From contig NZ_QTJU01000004.1 of NCBI RefSeq assembly GCF_003412455.1, positions 1 to 64,000 of the forward strand: a stretch of 64,000 nucleotides of DNA. The letters are read 5' to 3'. The notes under the pieces are model-generated. The model did no database searches. It had not been told where the DNA came from and saw only the letters and a list, made by a program, of their open reading frames with translations. The DNA comes from Deminuibacter soli. GTDB lineage: Bacteria > Bacteroidota > Bacteroidia > Chitinophagales > Chitinophagaceae. Positions 51,976 to 60,142 of this stretch are shown piece by piece. The translations under genes were made by a program, and so were the position numbers. The first letter of the stretch is position 1, and each line of letters begins with the position of its first letter.

Positions 51976-53970
51976 ATGACCCGCATCTTATTCCTCTTGT
52001 TGCTAACCGTGGGCCCGGGCCTGTATAGCGTTGCCCAGTCGCCCCTTCCGCTGAATGAACAGGCGTATACCGACAGTTTGAATCACCAGCTGCAGATAGC
52101 AGGTACAGACAGTGCGAAAGCAAGAATCAGTTTTTTACTGGGTGATTACTGGCGCGGGAAAGACACACTGAAGGGACGTGCATTTCTTAACCAGGCCGCT
52201 GTATTCGCTGCAAAATATCCGCGCCTGCAGGCAAGCTATCCTTTTTACGAAGGCCAGTTTTATTTTAATACAGACAAGGCCAAGGCAGGCGCTGCTTTTC
52301 TGAAAGCCACACAAACATTGCAGCCGTTTGCCGATAAGGATGCGCTGCTGCTGCGGTCCATGGCATGGTTTAATTATGCCATTATGCTGCGTGCTGAAAA
52401 AGGGGATGCGTTTGTTACCGATACCTGGCTGAATAAAGCCATCCCGCTTGCGGAACAGGCAGGAGCCGATGAAAAGATCGGCTTGTATTACACGCAGCTC
52501 GCCACCTTGTTCATGTACAACGGCCGTTTTGATAAGGCAGAAGAATACAACAACAAGGCCATTGCCCTGCTGGAAAGCAAATACCCCACATCAACCACGC
52601 TGATGCTGGCCTACCTCTCTGCTGCCGGCAATGATATTTACAATAAGAAAAAGGCAGAGGCCAAACGTTGCCTGGACAAGGCAAAACAGTTGCTGGCGCC
52701 TTTTCCTGAATCGGTGAACTATCCCAACTATTATTACAACGAAGGCCTCTACTATACCATGGCCAATGAATTTGACAGCGCCATGGCCAGTCTCAACAAA
52801 GGCATACCGCTGGCAAAGAAACTGCACCAGCAACAGCTGCTGCAGATGCTGGTGTTCAGGAAATACAATATCCTGCAGGAATCGAAGCAGTATGAGGCTG
52901 CCAAACAGCTGCTGCTGGAACTGCTGAACGAAGGCACCTTGTCAGCCGATGTCAACAACCGCAGAACCATTTACCAGCAAATGGCCATGGTAAATGCCTC
53001 GCTGAAACTGATGGGCGAAGCCTACAGGTGGTCACAGCAATATGCCGTATTGAGCGATAGTTTGCAATCCAGCAACCTGCAGAAAAACATGCACGAGCTG
53101 GAAGCTAAATTCAATAAGTCGGAAAATGAAAAGCAGATCGCCGTACTGGCTGCAGAAAAAGAAAAAGCCCTGCTCACTGCCCGCAATGGCAGGTTATTGA
53201 GCTGGTTACTTGGCGTGCTGGCGTTGTTATTGCTGGCGATTGCCGGGTTTGCGATGGTACTTAACCGGAAAAATAAAAAGCTGGCTGCACAACAGCAGCG
53301 CAATCACCAGCAGCAGTTAAAAGAAGCCGAGCAGCAAAAACAACTGCAGGTGAGTGAAGCTTTATTACAGGGAGAAGAAAATGAAAGAGAACGTGTAGCA
53401 CGCGATTTGCATGATGGGCTGGGCGGTATGCTGGCAGGGATCAAAATTAACCTTTCCACGCTGCTGCCTGCTGCACAGCCGGTGAACAATGAGCTGAGCC
53501 GCATTATGTCGCAAATTGACCAGTCATCTACCGAACTGCGCCGTATTGCGCGCAATATGATGCCCGAATCGCTGCTGCAGTATGGGCTGGAACCGGCCCT
53601 GCGTGAGCTTTGCGAATCGGTGAACAGGGAAGCAGTGCACATCTCGTTTCAGCCCTTTGGTATCAGCAACGATATGCCAAGGCAAACACAGATCACGATT
53701 TACCGTATGGTGCAGGAAATGCTTTCCAACGCCCTGCGGCATGCACATGCATCGAGCATTGTGTTGCAATGCACACAAACAAAACATACTTTTTATATCA
53801 CGGTAGAAGACAATGGCAGGGGGTTCGATATGGCACTGATGGCACGTGCAAAAGGTATCGGGTTGCGTAATATTAAAAAACGTGTGGATTACCTGAGAGG
53901 CAAAATGGAAATAGAGGCTGCTGCGAATGAAGGAACCACCATAAACATTGAACTGGATGTTGCAGGATAA
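51976..53970 (+). CDS. TPR sensor histidine kinase (NarL-type, HisKA_3)
   Basis: A signal peptide (about residues 1-20) is followed by periplasmic TPR-like helices (residues about 60-370, e.g. KAEEYNNKAIALLESKYP), a membrane segment (SWLLGVLALLLLAIAGFA, near residue 415), a coiled-coil and the dimerisation/phosphoacceptor domain ERERVARDLHDGLGGMLAGI with H479. The ATPase domain has YRMVQEMLSNALRHAHA and VEDNGRGFDM. It senses an unknown signal and phosphorylates the regulator encoded next, whose gene overlaps its end by 14 bases. Confidence 0.94.
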   Translation: MTRILFLLLLTVGPGLYSVAQSPLPLNEQAYTDSLNHQLQIAGTDSAKARISFLLGDYWRGKDTLKGRAFLNQAAVFAAKYPRLQASYPFYEGQFYFNTDKAKAGAAFLKATQTLQPFADKDALLLRSMAWFNYAIMLRAEKGDAFVTDTWLNKAIPLAEQAGADEKIGLYYTQLATLFMYNGRFDKAEEYNNKAIALLESKYPTSTTLMLAYLSAAGNDIYNKKKAEAKRCLDKAKQLLAPFPESVNYPNYYYNEGLYYTMANEFDSAMASLNKGIPLAKKLHQQQLLQMLVFRKYNILQESKQYEAAKQLLLELLNEGTLSADVNNRRTIYQQMAMVNASLKLMGEAYRWSQQYAVLSDSLQSSNLQKNMHELEAKFNKSENEKQIAVLAAEKEKALLTARNGRLLSWLLGVLALLLLAIAGFAMVLNRKNKKLAAQQQRNHQQQLKEAEQQKQLQVSEALLQGEENERERVARDLHDGLGGMLAGIKINLSTLLPAAQPVNNELSRIMSQIDQSSTELRRIARNMMPESLLQYGLEPALRELCESVNREAVHISFQPFGISNDMPRQTQITIYRMVQEMLSNALRHAHASSIVLQCTQTKHTFYITVEDNGRGFDMALMARAKGIGLRNIKKRVDYLRGKMEIEAAANEGTTINIELDVAG

Positions 53971-54595
53971 ATGGATTCAATTGGCTGTTGTAGACGATCA
54001 CCCGATTGTGCTGCATGGCCTGGAGCGGCTGTTTGCGCAGGAACCGCATATCAGTATCGCAGGCTTTTTTACCACCGGTGCTGCGTTTATCGATTTTATG
54101 GCAGACAATGAGGTGCAGGTGGTGTTGCTGGATATTGCCTTGCCCGATATTAACGGCGCAGAACTGTGCAGGAAAATAAAACAGCTGTCGCCCGCCACCT
54201 GTGTGCTGGCATTCAGCAGTCACAGCGAGCGCGCGGTGATAATGCAGCTGTTGCAAAACGGTGCCAGCGGTTACCTGTTAAAAAATATTGCAGCACCCGA
54301 GCTGATGCAATGCCTGGAAGAGGCGCTGAACGGGCAGATTACCTTTAGCACAGAGGTAAAGAAAATCATGGCCAGGCCATCTGCCGGGGAACTGGAGCCC
54401 GTGCTACCGCTCACCAAAAGAGAAAAACAAATACTGCATTTGATTGCAGATGGTAAAACCAATGCAGCGATTGCCGCGGTGCTGTTGTTAAGTGTGCTCA
54501 CCGTAGAAACACACCGCAAAAACCTGATGCAGAAATTCGGGGTAAAAAATGCCGCCGCATTAATTAAAGCCGCGACACAACACCAGTTGTTGTAA
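53957..54595 (+). CDS. LuxR/NarL-family response regulator
   Basis: The receiver domain has QLAVVDDHPIVLHGLERLF and the phosphoacceptor D59 in VVLLDIALPDINGAEL. The C-terminal LuxR helix-turn-helix is LTKREKQILHLIADGKTNAAIAAVLLLSVLTVETHRKNLMQKFG (key residues E-K-Q-I-L and T-V-E-T-H). The start is the ATG at 53957, overlapping the kinase stop; a TTG at 53948 is possible. It is co-transcribed with the kinase at 51976-53970, so the two form a two-component system. Its targets are unknown. Confidence 0.94.
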   Translation: MLQDKWIQLAVVDDHPIVLHGLERLFAQEPHISIAGFFTTGAAFIDFMADNEVQVVLLDIALPDINGAELCRKIKQLSPATCVLAFSSHSERAVIMQLLQNGASGYLLKNIAAPELMQCLEEALNGQITFSTEVKKIMARPSAGELEPVLPLTKREKQILHLIADGKTNAAIAAVLLLSVLTVETHRKNLMQKFGVKNAAALIKAATQHQLL

Positions 54596-54597
54596 AT

Positions 54598-54631
54598 AAA
54601 AACGCGGGCAATAATTGTTGCCCGCGTTTTT
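54598..54631. terminator. Bidirectional terminator between convergent genes
   Basis: AAAAACGCGGGCAA (54598-54611) and TTGCCCGCGTTTTT (54618-54631) form a perfect 14-bp stem with a 6-base loop. It has A-runs on the left and T-runs on the right, so it can serve both the response regulator and the E2 gene. Confidence 0.9.
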
Positions 54632-54647
54632 GTTATGTGTGCTGCTG

Positions 54648-56039
54648 TTAAGGCAGTGTTTTGTTTTGATCCCAGTTTTCGAACTCTTTGGCCACTTCGG
54701 TAAGGAAGGTAGAGCCGAGTGCGCCATCTACAATACGGTGATCGTAGCTGAGTGAGAGGAACATCATATGGCGGATGCCGATGGTATCGCCCTGCTCTGT
54801 TTCAATTACCACGGGGCGTTTTTTAATGGCGCCTACTGCCAGTATAGCCACCTGCGGCTGGTTGATGATGGGGGTGCCCATAAGGCTGCCGAAGCTGCCT
54901 ACATTGGTAAGGGTGAAGGTGCCTCCCTGTGTATCATCCGGGCGCAGTTTGTTGGTGCGGGCACTGGCAGCAAGTGAGTTTACTGCTTTGCTTAAGCCAA
55001 CCAGGTTCAGGTAATCGGCATTGCGTATAACCGGCACAATCAGGTTGCCGGTAGGCAATGCAGTGGCCATGCCTATATTGATGTCTTTTTTTATAATGAT
55101 CTTGTCCCCGTCAAGCGAGCTGTTAAGCATGGGGAAGCGTTTCAGCACGCGAACGATACAATCGATAAACAGCGGGGTAAACGTGATTTTGGTGCTTTCC
55201 CTTTTTTCAAACTCCTGTTTCACCTTGTCGCGCCACAGTACCATATGCGTTACGTCGGCTTCGGCAAAGCTGGTCACATGCGGACTGGTATGCTTGCTAT
55301 CTACCATGTGCTTGGCAATAAGCTTGCGCATACGGTCCATTTCAATGATTTCCACATTGTCACCGTAACCATTGCCGGCAGACTGTACGTGCACAATTTC
55401 TGCGGAAGGGGTTGGTGTGGCTGCGGGCTGGGGTACGGCAGGCTGGGTAGCAGTTTGCGCAACAGGTTGCTGAGGCTGCTGCGGTGGTGCCTGCTGTTGC
55501 TGTACAGGTGCTGCATTTTGCCGGCCCCTGGTTTCAACGTACTGCAGAATATCTTTTTTGGTAACCCTTCCTTCTGCACCGGTGCCGGGAATCTGTTCCA
55601 GTTCGCTGAGGCTGATGCCTTCGTTCTGGGCAATATTCAAAACCAGGGGTGAGTAGAAACGGGCGCCTGAAGGTAACTGTGTTGGTTTGGGCTGGGGTAC
55701 ATAGGGTACCTCGTGCTCCACAGAAAAATCAGCTGCCGGCTGCGGTTGCTGTACAGGTGCAGCGGGAGCCTGCGGCTGTGGTGCTGCAGTAGCTGCGGCA
55801 TTGGTTTCAATGCGTGCAATTACAGCGCCGATGGGCACTACATCATTTTCTTTAAACAAGACCTCGGTGAGTATACCGCCATTGGCAGCAGGCACTTCAC
55901 TGTCCACCTTGTCAGTCGCTATTTCCAATAACGTTTCGTCCTGCTGAACACTGTCACCGGGTTTCTTGTGCCACTTTAAAATGGTGGCTTCCATAATGCT
56001 TTCACCCAGTTTGGGCATAACCAAATCTACAACTGCCAT
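54648..56039 (-). CDS. 2-oxoacid dehydrogenase complex E2 (dihydrolipoyl acyltransferase)
   Basis: A single lipoyl domain carries the lipoylated K44 in EIATDKVDSEV. An Ala/Pro/Gln-rich linker follows, then the peripheral-subunit-binding domain (YSPLVLNIAQNEGISLSELEQIPGTGAEGRVTKKDIL), a second linker (QQQAPPQQPQQPVAQ), and the catalytic domain with H434 in SYDHRIVDGALGSTFL. The overall form resembles branched-chain 2-oxoacid or other E2 components; which acyl group it transfers is not clear. E1 and E3 genes are not in the window. The length of 463 residues is typical. Confidence 0.9.
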   Translation of the reverse strand: MAVVDLVMPKLGESIMEATILKWHKKPGDSVQQDETLLEIATDKVDSEVPAANGGILTEVLFKENDVVPIGAVIARIETNAAATAAPQPQAPAAPVQQPQPAADFSVEHEVPYVPQPKPTQLPSGARFYSPLVLNIAQNEGISLSELEQIPGTGAEGRVTKKDILQYVETRGRQNAAPVQQQQAPPQQPQQPVAQTATQPAVPQPAATPTPSAEIVHVQSAGNGYGDNVEIIEMDRMRKLIAKHMVDSKHTSPHVTSFAEADVTHMVLWRDKVKQEFEKRESTKITFTPLFIDCIVRVLKRFPMLNSSLDGDKIIIKKDINIGMATALPTGNLIVPVIRNADYLNLVGLSKAVNSLAASARTNKLRPDDTQGGTFTLTNVGSFGSLMGTPIINQPQVAILAVGAIKKRPVVIETEQGDTIGIRHMMFLSLSYDHRIVDGALGSTFLTEVAKEFENWDQNKTLP

Positions 56040-56143
56040 GCTATTCAGTTTTTTCTATCAATATGGTGTGTATATGCAAAGCAAATGCCGTGCACCGCAA
56101 TCGTTTCCGGCGTCAAAAGTAAAGGTTCTGACCGAATAAACGG

Positions 56144-57409
56144 CTACGTGTTTTGTAATATCGCCATACGCAACATATTGAGTGCCTGTATGGCCGTTAA
56201 TTCAATGTTCCTGCGCCGGTCAAACCGCAGCTGAATCAGTTTAGCTTCTGTTTTCAGCGGTGTGGATACAGCCATCCAAACGGTGCCCACGGGCTTGTCG
56301 GCGGTGCCGCCGTCGGGCCCCATAATGCCCGATACGGCTACTGCATAATCGGTATGCATTAATTCCCTGGCATGTGTTGCCATTTGTAATACAGTGGCTT
56401 CGCTCACCGCGCCGGCAGTTTGCAGGGTGGTTTCGCTTACGCCCAGCACCTGTTGTTTAATGCTGTTGGAGTAGCTTACCACGCTGCCGCTGAAAAAAGC
56501 CGAAGAACCGGGGTGAACAGTTAATAAATGGGCAATATACCCGCCGGTGCAGCTTTCGGCCGTACATACGGTTTTGCCCTGCTGTTTCAGCAGGCGGCCC
56601 ACCACCTGTTCCATGGTAAAGTCTTCATTTACCACCATCACATCGGCTACCAGCAGCTGCAATTCGCGGTGCAGGTGGTCTATTTCATTTTTCAGGGATA
56701 CAGGATCGTTGCCGCGGGCGGTTAAACGCAAACGAACCATGCCATAACCGGGCAGGTAGGCCAGTTTTACATGTGCAGGCAGTGCTTCTTCAAAATCTTT
56801 GATGCGTTCGGCCAGGAATGATTCGCCGATACCCTGTGTTAATATGGTGCGGTGCTCAATAGCGCCTGGAAAAAAACGTTGTTGTATAATGGGAATTACC
56901 TGATGTTCCATCAGCCATTTCATCTCATGCGGTACACCCGGCATCGAGAAAAACAGTTTGCCGTTTTTTTCAAACAGCATACCGGGCGCTGTACCCACTT
57001 CATTTTTCAATACAGTACATACATCGGGCACTTCGGCCTGTTTGCGGTTGCGTTCGAGCATGGGGCCGGGACGGCGGAACACTTTTTCAAAAAGGTAAGT
57101 CACATGATCCAGCGTAGCCTGGTCAAGCACCAGCTTGCCGCCGAAATATTCAGATAACAAAGGCTTGGTAATATCGTCGGCCGTAGGGCCCAGTCCGCCG
57201 GTAATAAGAACAATATCCGCACCCACACTTTCTTCATCCAGTGCACGCCATATTTCGTTCCATACATCGCCCACTGCAACACGGCGCTGCACATGAAAAC
57301 CATGCATATTCAACTGTTGCGCTATCCATGCACTGTTGGTGTCTATTACCTGTCCTATCAGCAATTCATCGCCTATGGTGATAATGGCGGCATTGGTTAA
57401 CTGGCTCAT
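56144..57409 (-). CDS. cinA: CinA family protein (nicotinamide-nucleotide amidohydrolase type)
   Basis: The N-terminal molybdopterin-binding-like domain starts with AAIITIGDELLIGQVIDTNSAWIAQQL and carries ITGGLGPTADDITKPLLSEY. The C-terminal CinA domain (about residues 255-415) has TVCTAESCTGGYIAHLLTVHPGSSAFFSGSVVSYSN and VSGIMGPDGGTADKPVGTVW. Known members hydrolyse NMN and ADP-ribose. I start at the ATG at 57409 (MSQLTNAAIIT); the reading frame continues to 57490 but would overlap the divergent PBP4 control region. 421 residues. Confidence 0.93.
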   Translation of the reverse strand: MSQLTNAAIITIGDELLIGQVIDTNSAWIAQQLNMHGFHVQRRVAVGDVWNEIWRALDEESVGADIVLITGGLGPTADDITKPLLSEYFGGKLVLDQATLDHVTYLFEKVFRRPGPMLERNRKQAEVPDVCTVLKNEVGTAPGMLFEKNGKLFFSMPGVPHEMKWLMEHQVIPIIQQRFFPGAIEHRTILTQGIGESFLAERIKDFEEALPAHVKLAYLPGYGMVRLRLTARGNDPVSLKNEIDHLHRELQLLVADVMVVNEDFTMEQVVGRLLKQQGKTVCTAESCTGGYIAHLLTVHPGSSAFFSGSVVSYSNSIKQQVLGVSETTLQTAGAVSEATVLQMATHARELMHTDYAVAVSGIMGPDGGTADKPVGTVWMAVSTPLKTEAKLIQLRFDRRRNIELTAIQALNMLRMAILQNT

Positions 57410-57492
57410 GCTATAAAGGTAAAAGAAGTGCAGAAAACACAGCGTATAAAATAATGTGGTACATTGGCGGTTACCAAAAATAACCGGCATTT

Positions 57493-58908
57493 ATGAAGCG
57501 GATTGTAACAGCGCTTTTTGTTTTGAATTTCTGCAGTACTATTCTTTACGCCCAGCCCATAAAACAACGTTTGCAGCAGGCAGTGCAGCGCATAACAGCC
57601 GATGCAAAGCTGAAACACGCGATCATGGGCTTTTATGTAGTGAATGCACAAACAGGTGCAGTGATATACGATTACAATGGCAATACCGGTCTGGCCCCTG
57701 CCAGCACCCAGAAAATATTCACCAGCACGGCCACGCTGGCCCTGCTTGGACAAAACTACCGCTACACCACGCTGCTGGCGCACAATGGCAGCATCAGCAA
57801 CGGCGTACTTAATGGTGACCTGCTGATTGCAGGCTCAGGCGACCCGAGTTTCGGCAGCTGGCGTTATGCAGGAACACACCGTGACAGCGTATTGGCACAT
57901 ATTTCGGCCGTGCTGCGCCGCAAAGGCATTACGCGTATAACAGGCAACGTGGTGGTACGCGATACCGCATTCAGCTACCAGCCCATACCCGGCGGCTGGA
58001 TATGGGAAGACATAGGCAACTACTATGGTGCAGGCACCTGGGGTTTAAACTGGAACGAAAACCAGTACGATCTGCAGCTGAAACCAGGCGCCAAAGAGGG
58101 AGACACCGCACAGGTCATCGGCACCAAACCTGCCCTGCAGCAGGTGGAATTGCTCAACCGCATCACCACCGGCAAAGCAGGCAGCGGCGACAACAGTTAT
58201 ATTTACCTGGCGCCCTATGCCGATGCAGGTTTTGCAGAAGGCACCATACCCGCAGGCGCAGGCCGTTTTGCCATATCCGGCGCTATGCCCAACCCCGGCA
58301 GGCAGTTTGGTTTTGATTTACAGCAGTACCTGCAAACGCAGGATGTTGCCGTAAACGGTACAGTAGAAACAGGCTGGGAGCTGCTTAACAACAAACAATC
58401 CATCCCTGCTTATACACGTGTACTCGATACCATGTACTCGCCGCAGCTCGATAGCCTGGTGTACTGGTTTTTGCAGAAGAGCATCAATTTATACGGGGAA
58501 ACATTTATTAAAACACTGGCCCGCAATGCAGGTACAACAGGCACTACAGAAGAAGGAGTGGCCTTGCTGCGCAATTTCTGGCAGGCCAATGGAATTGAAC
58601 CGTCTGCATTAAAAATACAGGACGGCAGCGGTTTGTCGCCACAGAACCGTGTTACGGCGAATGCCCTGGTAACCGCCCTGCAGTTTGCCCGTAAGCAGCC
58701 GTGGTTTGATCATTATTTTGCCGATTTGCCCCTGTACAACCGCATGCACATGAAAAGCGGCACTATCGGTGGCTCCAAGGCCTTTGCAGGATATCATACT
58801 TCCAAAGAAGGTATTCCCTACACCTTCGCCATTATCGTAAACAATTTCGACGGCCCGGCCCAGGCCGTGGTGCAGCAGATGTATACCGTACTTAATGAAC
58901 TGAAGTGA
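57493..58908 (+). CDS. dacB: D-alanyl-D-alanine carboxypeptidase/endopeptidase PBP4 type (S13)
   Basis: The signal peptide (MKRIVTALFVLNFCSTILYA) is followed by the SxxK motif S71-T-Q-K74 in LAPASTQKIFTSTA. The S13-specific inserted domains are present, with DGSGLSPQNRVTANAL as the SxN region and MKSGTIGGSKAFAGY as the KTG-like motif (K421-S-G). It trims or cleaves peptidoglycan peptides in the periplasm. The length of 471 residues fits this family. It is divergent from cinA with an 83-base gap. Confidence 0.94.
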   Translation: MKRIVTALFVLNFCSTILYAQPIKQRLQQAVQRITADAKLKHAIMGFYVVNAQTGAVIYDYNGNTGLAPASTQKIFTSTATLALLGQNYRYTTLLAHNGSISNGVLNGDLLIAGSGDPSFGSWRYAGTHRDSVLAHISAVLRRKGITRITGNVVVRDTAFSYQPIPGGWIWEDIGNYYGAGTWGLNWNENQYDLQLKPGAKEGDTAQVIGTKPALQQVELLNRITTGKAGSGDNSYIYLAPYADAGFAEGTIPAGAGRFAISGAMPNPGRQFGFDLQQYLQTQDVAVNGTVETGWELLNNKQSIPAYTRVLDTMYSPQLDSLVYWFLQKSINLYGETFIKTLARNAGTTGTTEEGVALLRNFWQANGIEPSALKIQDGSGLSPQNRVTANALVTALQFARKQPWFDHYFADLPLYNRMHMKSGTIGGSKAFAGYHTSKEGIPYTFAIIVNNFDGPAQAVVQQMYTVLNELK

Positions 58909-58919
58909 TGAATACCGTA

Positions 58920-59043
58920 CATATTTTAACCGCAAAGGTCGCAAAGGAGAAAACAAGCAAAGAGGCTGCTTAACCAAACGACATGAACGATAAATAACGA
59001 ACCAACGAACAATAAAACCATTGAACCTATTGAACAATGGAAC
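58920..59043. repeat. Word-repeat patch in a convergent gap
   Basis: The core 58922-58984 reads TATTTTAACCGCAAAGGTCG / CAAAGGAGAAAACAAGC and ends GCTGCTTAACCAAACGACAT. Its reverse complement aligns to the element at 44680-44748 with shared CTTTGCGAYCTTTGCGGTTAAAA (position 22 bases) and GTTTRGTYAAGCAGC blocks. After it come TAACGAACCAACGAACAAT and CCATTGAACCTATTGAACAA / TGGAACCTATTGAACG words. No gene. Confidence 0.65.
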
Positions 59044-59457
59044 CTATTGAACGAAATACGGCTCCAGCCGGTGATGCAATGCAGGTGGCATCTGTGTTCT
59101 GCGGCGGGTAGCGGTGTCGAGAAAATAGAGCAGTACAGTGCCTGAGGTAAGCAGCTTGCCTGCTTCGTTAAACACCTCCTGGTGAAAAGTAATGCGGTGA
59201 TCGGTAGGCAGTTCGCGGATAGTGCTTTTGATGGTGAGCAGGTCATCATAGGTGGCGCTGCGCAGGTATTTTACATTCAGTTCCACCACGGGCATCATTA
59301 CGCCCTCCAGCTCCATGTCTTTATACGTATAACCCAGCTGTCGTATGCTTTCTACGCGGCCCACTTCAAAATACTGGGCATAATTGCCATAATAAACCAC
59401 GTTCATCTGGTCTGTCTCTGCGTAGCGCACGCGCACCTGTGTTGTTGATTCGTACAT
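59044..59457 (-). CDS. YbgC/4HBT-family acyl-CoA thioesterase
   Basis: A hotdog-fold thioesterase with the active-site region RVRYAETDQMNVVYYGNYAQYFEVGR (D16 in AETDQMNVVYY) and LKYLRSATYDDLLTIKSTI. It hydrolyses acyl-CoA or acyl-ACP thioesters; members often belong to envelope or fatty-acid housekeeping. 137 residues, the usual length. A long inverted repeat separates it from the DoxX gene downstream on the same strand. Confidence 0.92.
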   Translation of the reverse strand: MYESTTQVRVRYAETDQMNVVYYGNYAQYFEVGRVESIRQLGYTYKDMELEGVMMPVVELNVKYLRSATYDDLLTIKSTIRELPTDHRITFHQEVFNEAGKLLTSGTVLLYFLDTATRRRTQMPPALHHRLEPYFVQ

Positions 59458-59460
59458 TTC

Positions 59461-59575
59461 TTTCAGTTCAAAGGTTAAAGAAGTTCAAATGTTCAAAAAG
59501 TTTCAACGCTTGCCTGTGCCGGTTGCTGGATGTGCTTAACAATGGAACAGTTGAACGTTGAAACTTTTGAACTTT
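59461..59575. repeat. Word repeats with a 13-bp inverted pair between thioesterase and DoxX genes
   Basis: AAAAGTTTCAACG (59496-59508) and CGTTGAAACTTTT (59556-59568) are perfect inverted arms 47 bases apart. Flanking copies of GTTCAAA/TTTGAAC extend the similarity. The middle is CTTGCCTGTGCCGGTTGCTGG-like unique DNA. No gene. Confidence 0.55.
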
Positions 59576-59986
59576 TTATCCCCGGGTCATGCCGTCGATG
59601 CTGATTTTGCCTGGTCCGCAGAACAGGATGGCCATAAAGGCAGTACCATACAACACGGCCAGCTCAGATTTTTCGAATGGCTGATGGGCATGTACCATAA
59701 ACAAGGCAACCAGCATTACAATTAATGGCGGAATAACAGTAAGGCGTGTAAACAGGCCCAATACCACGAAAATGCTGCAGAATACCTCGGCAAAAATTAC
59801 CAGCAGCAGCGAATTGCGTGAGCCAATGCCCAGTAAATTATAAAAATTGTGTGCGTAATAACCAAAATGCATCAGGTGGGGGATGCCATGATTGACTATT
59901 AAAAGGGCTCCGAAACTCAGTCGCAGCAACAGCATCGCAAAATTAAAAGCGCCGTCACTGTAGTTGGTTGATAAAAATTTTCTCAT
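59576..59986 (-). CDS. DoxX-family membrane protein
   Basis: A 136-residue membrane protein with four hydrophobic segments, including FNFAMLLLRLSFGALLIVNHGIPHLMHFG at the start and SLLLVIFAEVFCSIFVVLGLFTRL and VIPPLIVMLVALFMVHAHQPF. This is the DoxX/SURF4-like pattern with the conserved HGxPHL region. Its role is uncertain; relatives are linked to thiosulphate-quinone oxidoreductase or redox stress. It is a single small gene. Confidence 0.88.
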   Translation of the reverse strand: MRKFLSTNYSDGAFNFAMLLLRLSFGALLIVNHGIPHLMHFGYYAHNFYNLLGIGSRNSLLLVIFAEVFCSIFVVLGLFTRLTVIPPLIVMLVALFMVHAHQPFEKSELAVLYGTAFMAILFCGPGKISIDGMTRG

Positions 59987-60142
59987 TCAAAGCATTTGCA
60001 CAAAAATAAAGGATTGGAATGTTTATCCACAAATAGTGGAACAGTCTTTGTCTGCCAGTGATCATTGTTACCTTTAGACCAATTTTTTGTATAATTAAGA
60101 ATCTGTTTAAAATAATTTCTGAAAATTGTCGTTCGTCCAACT

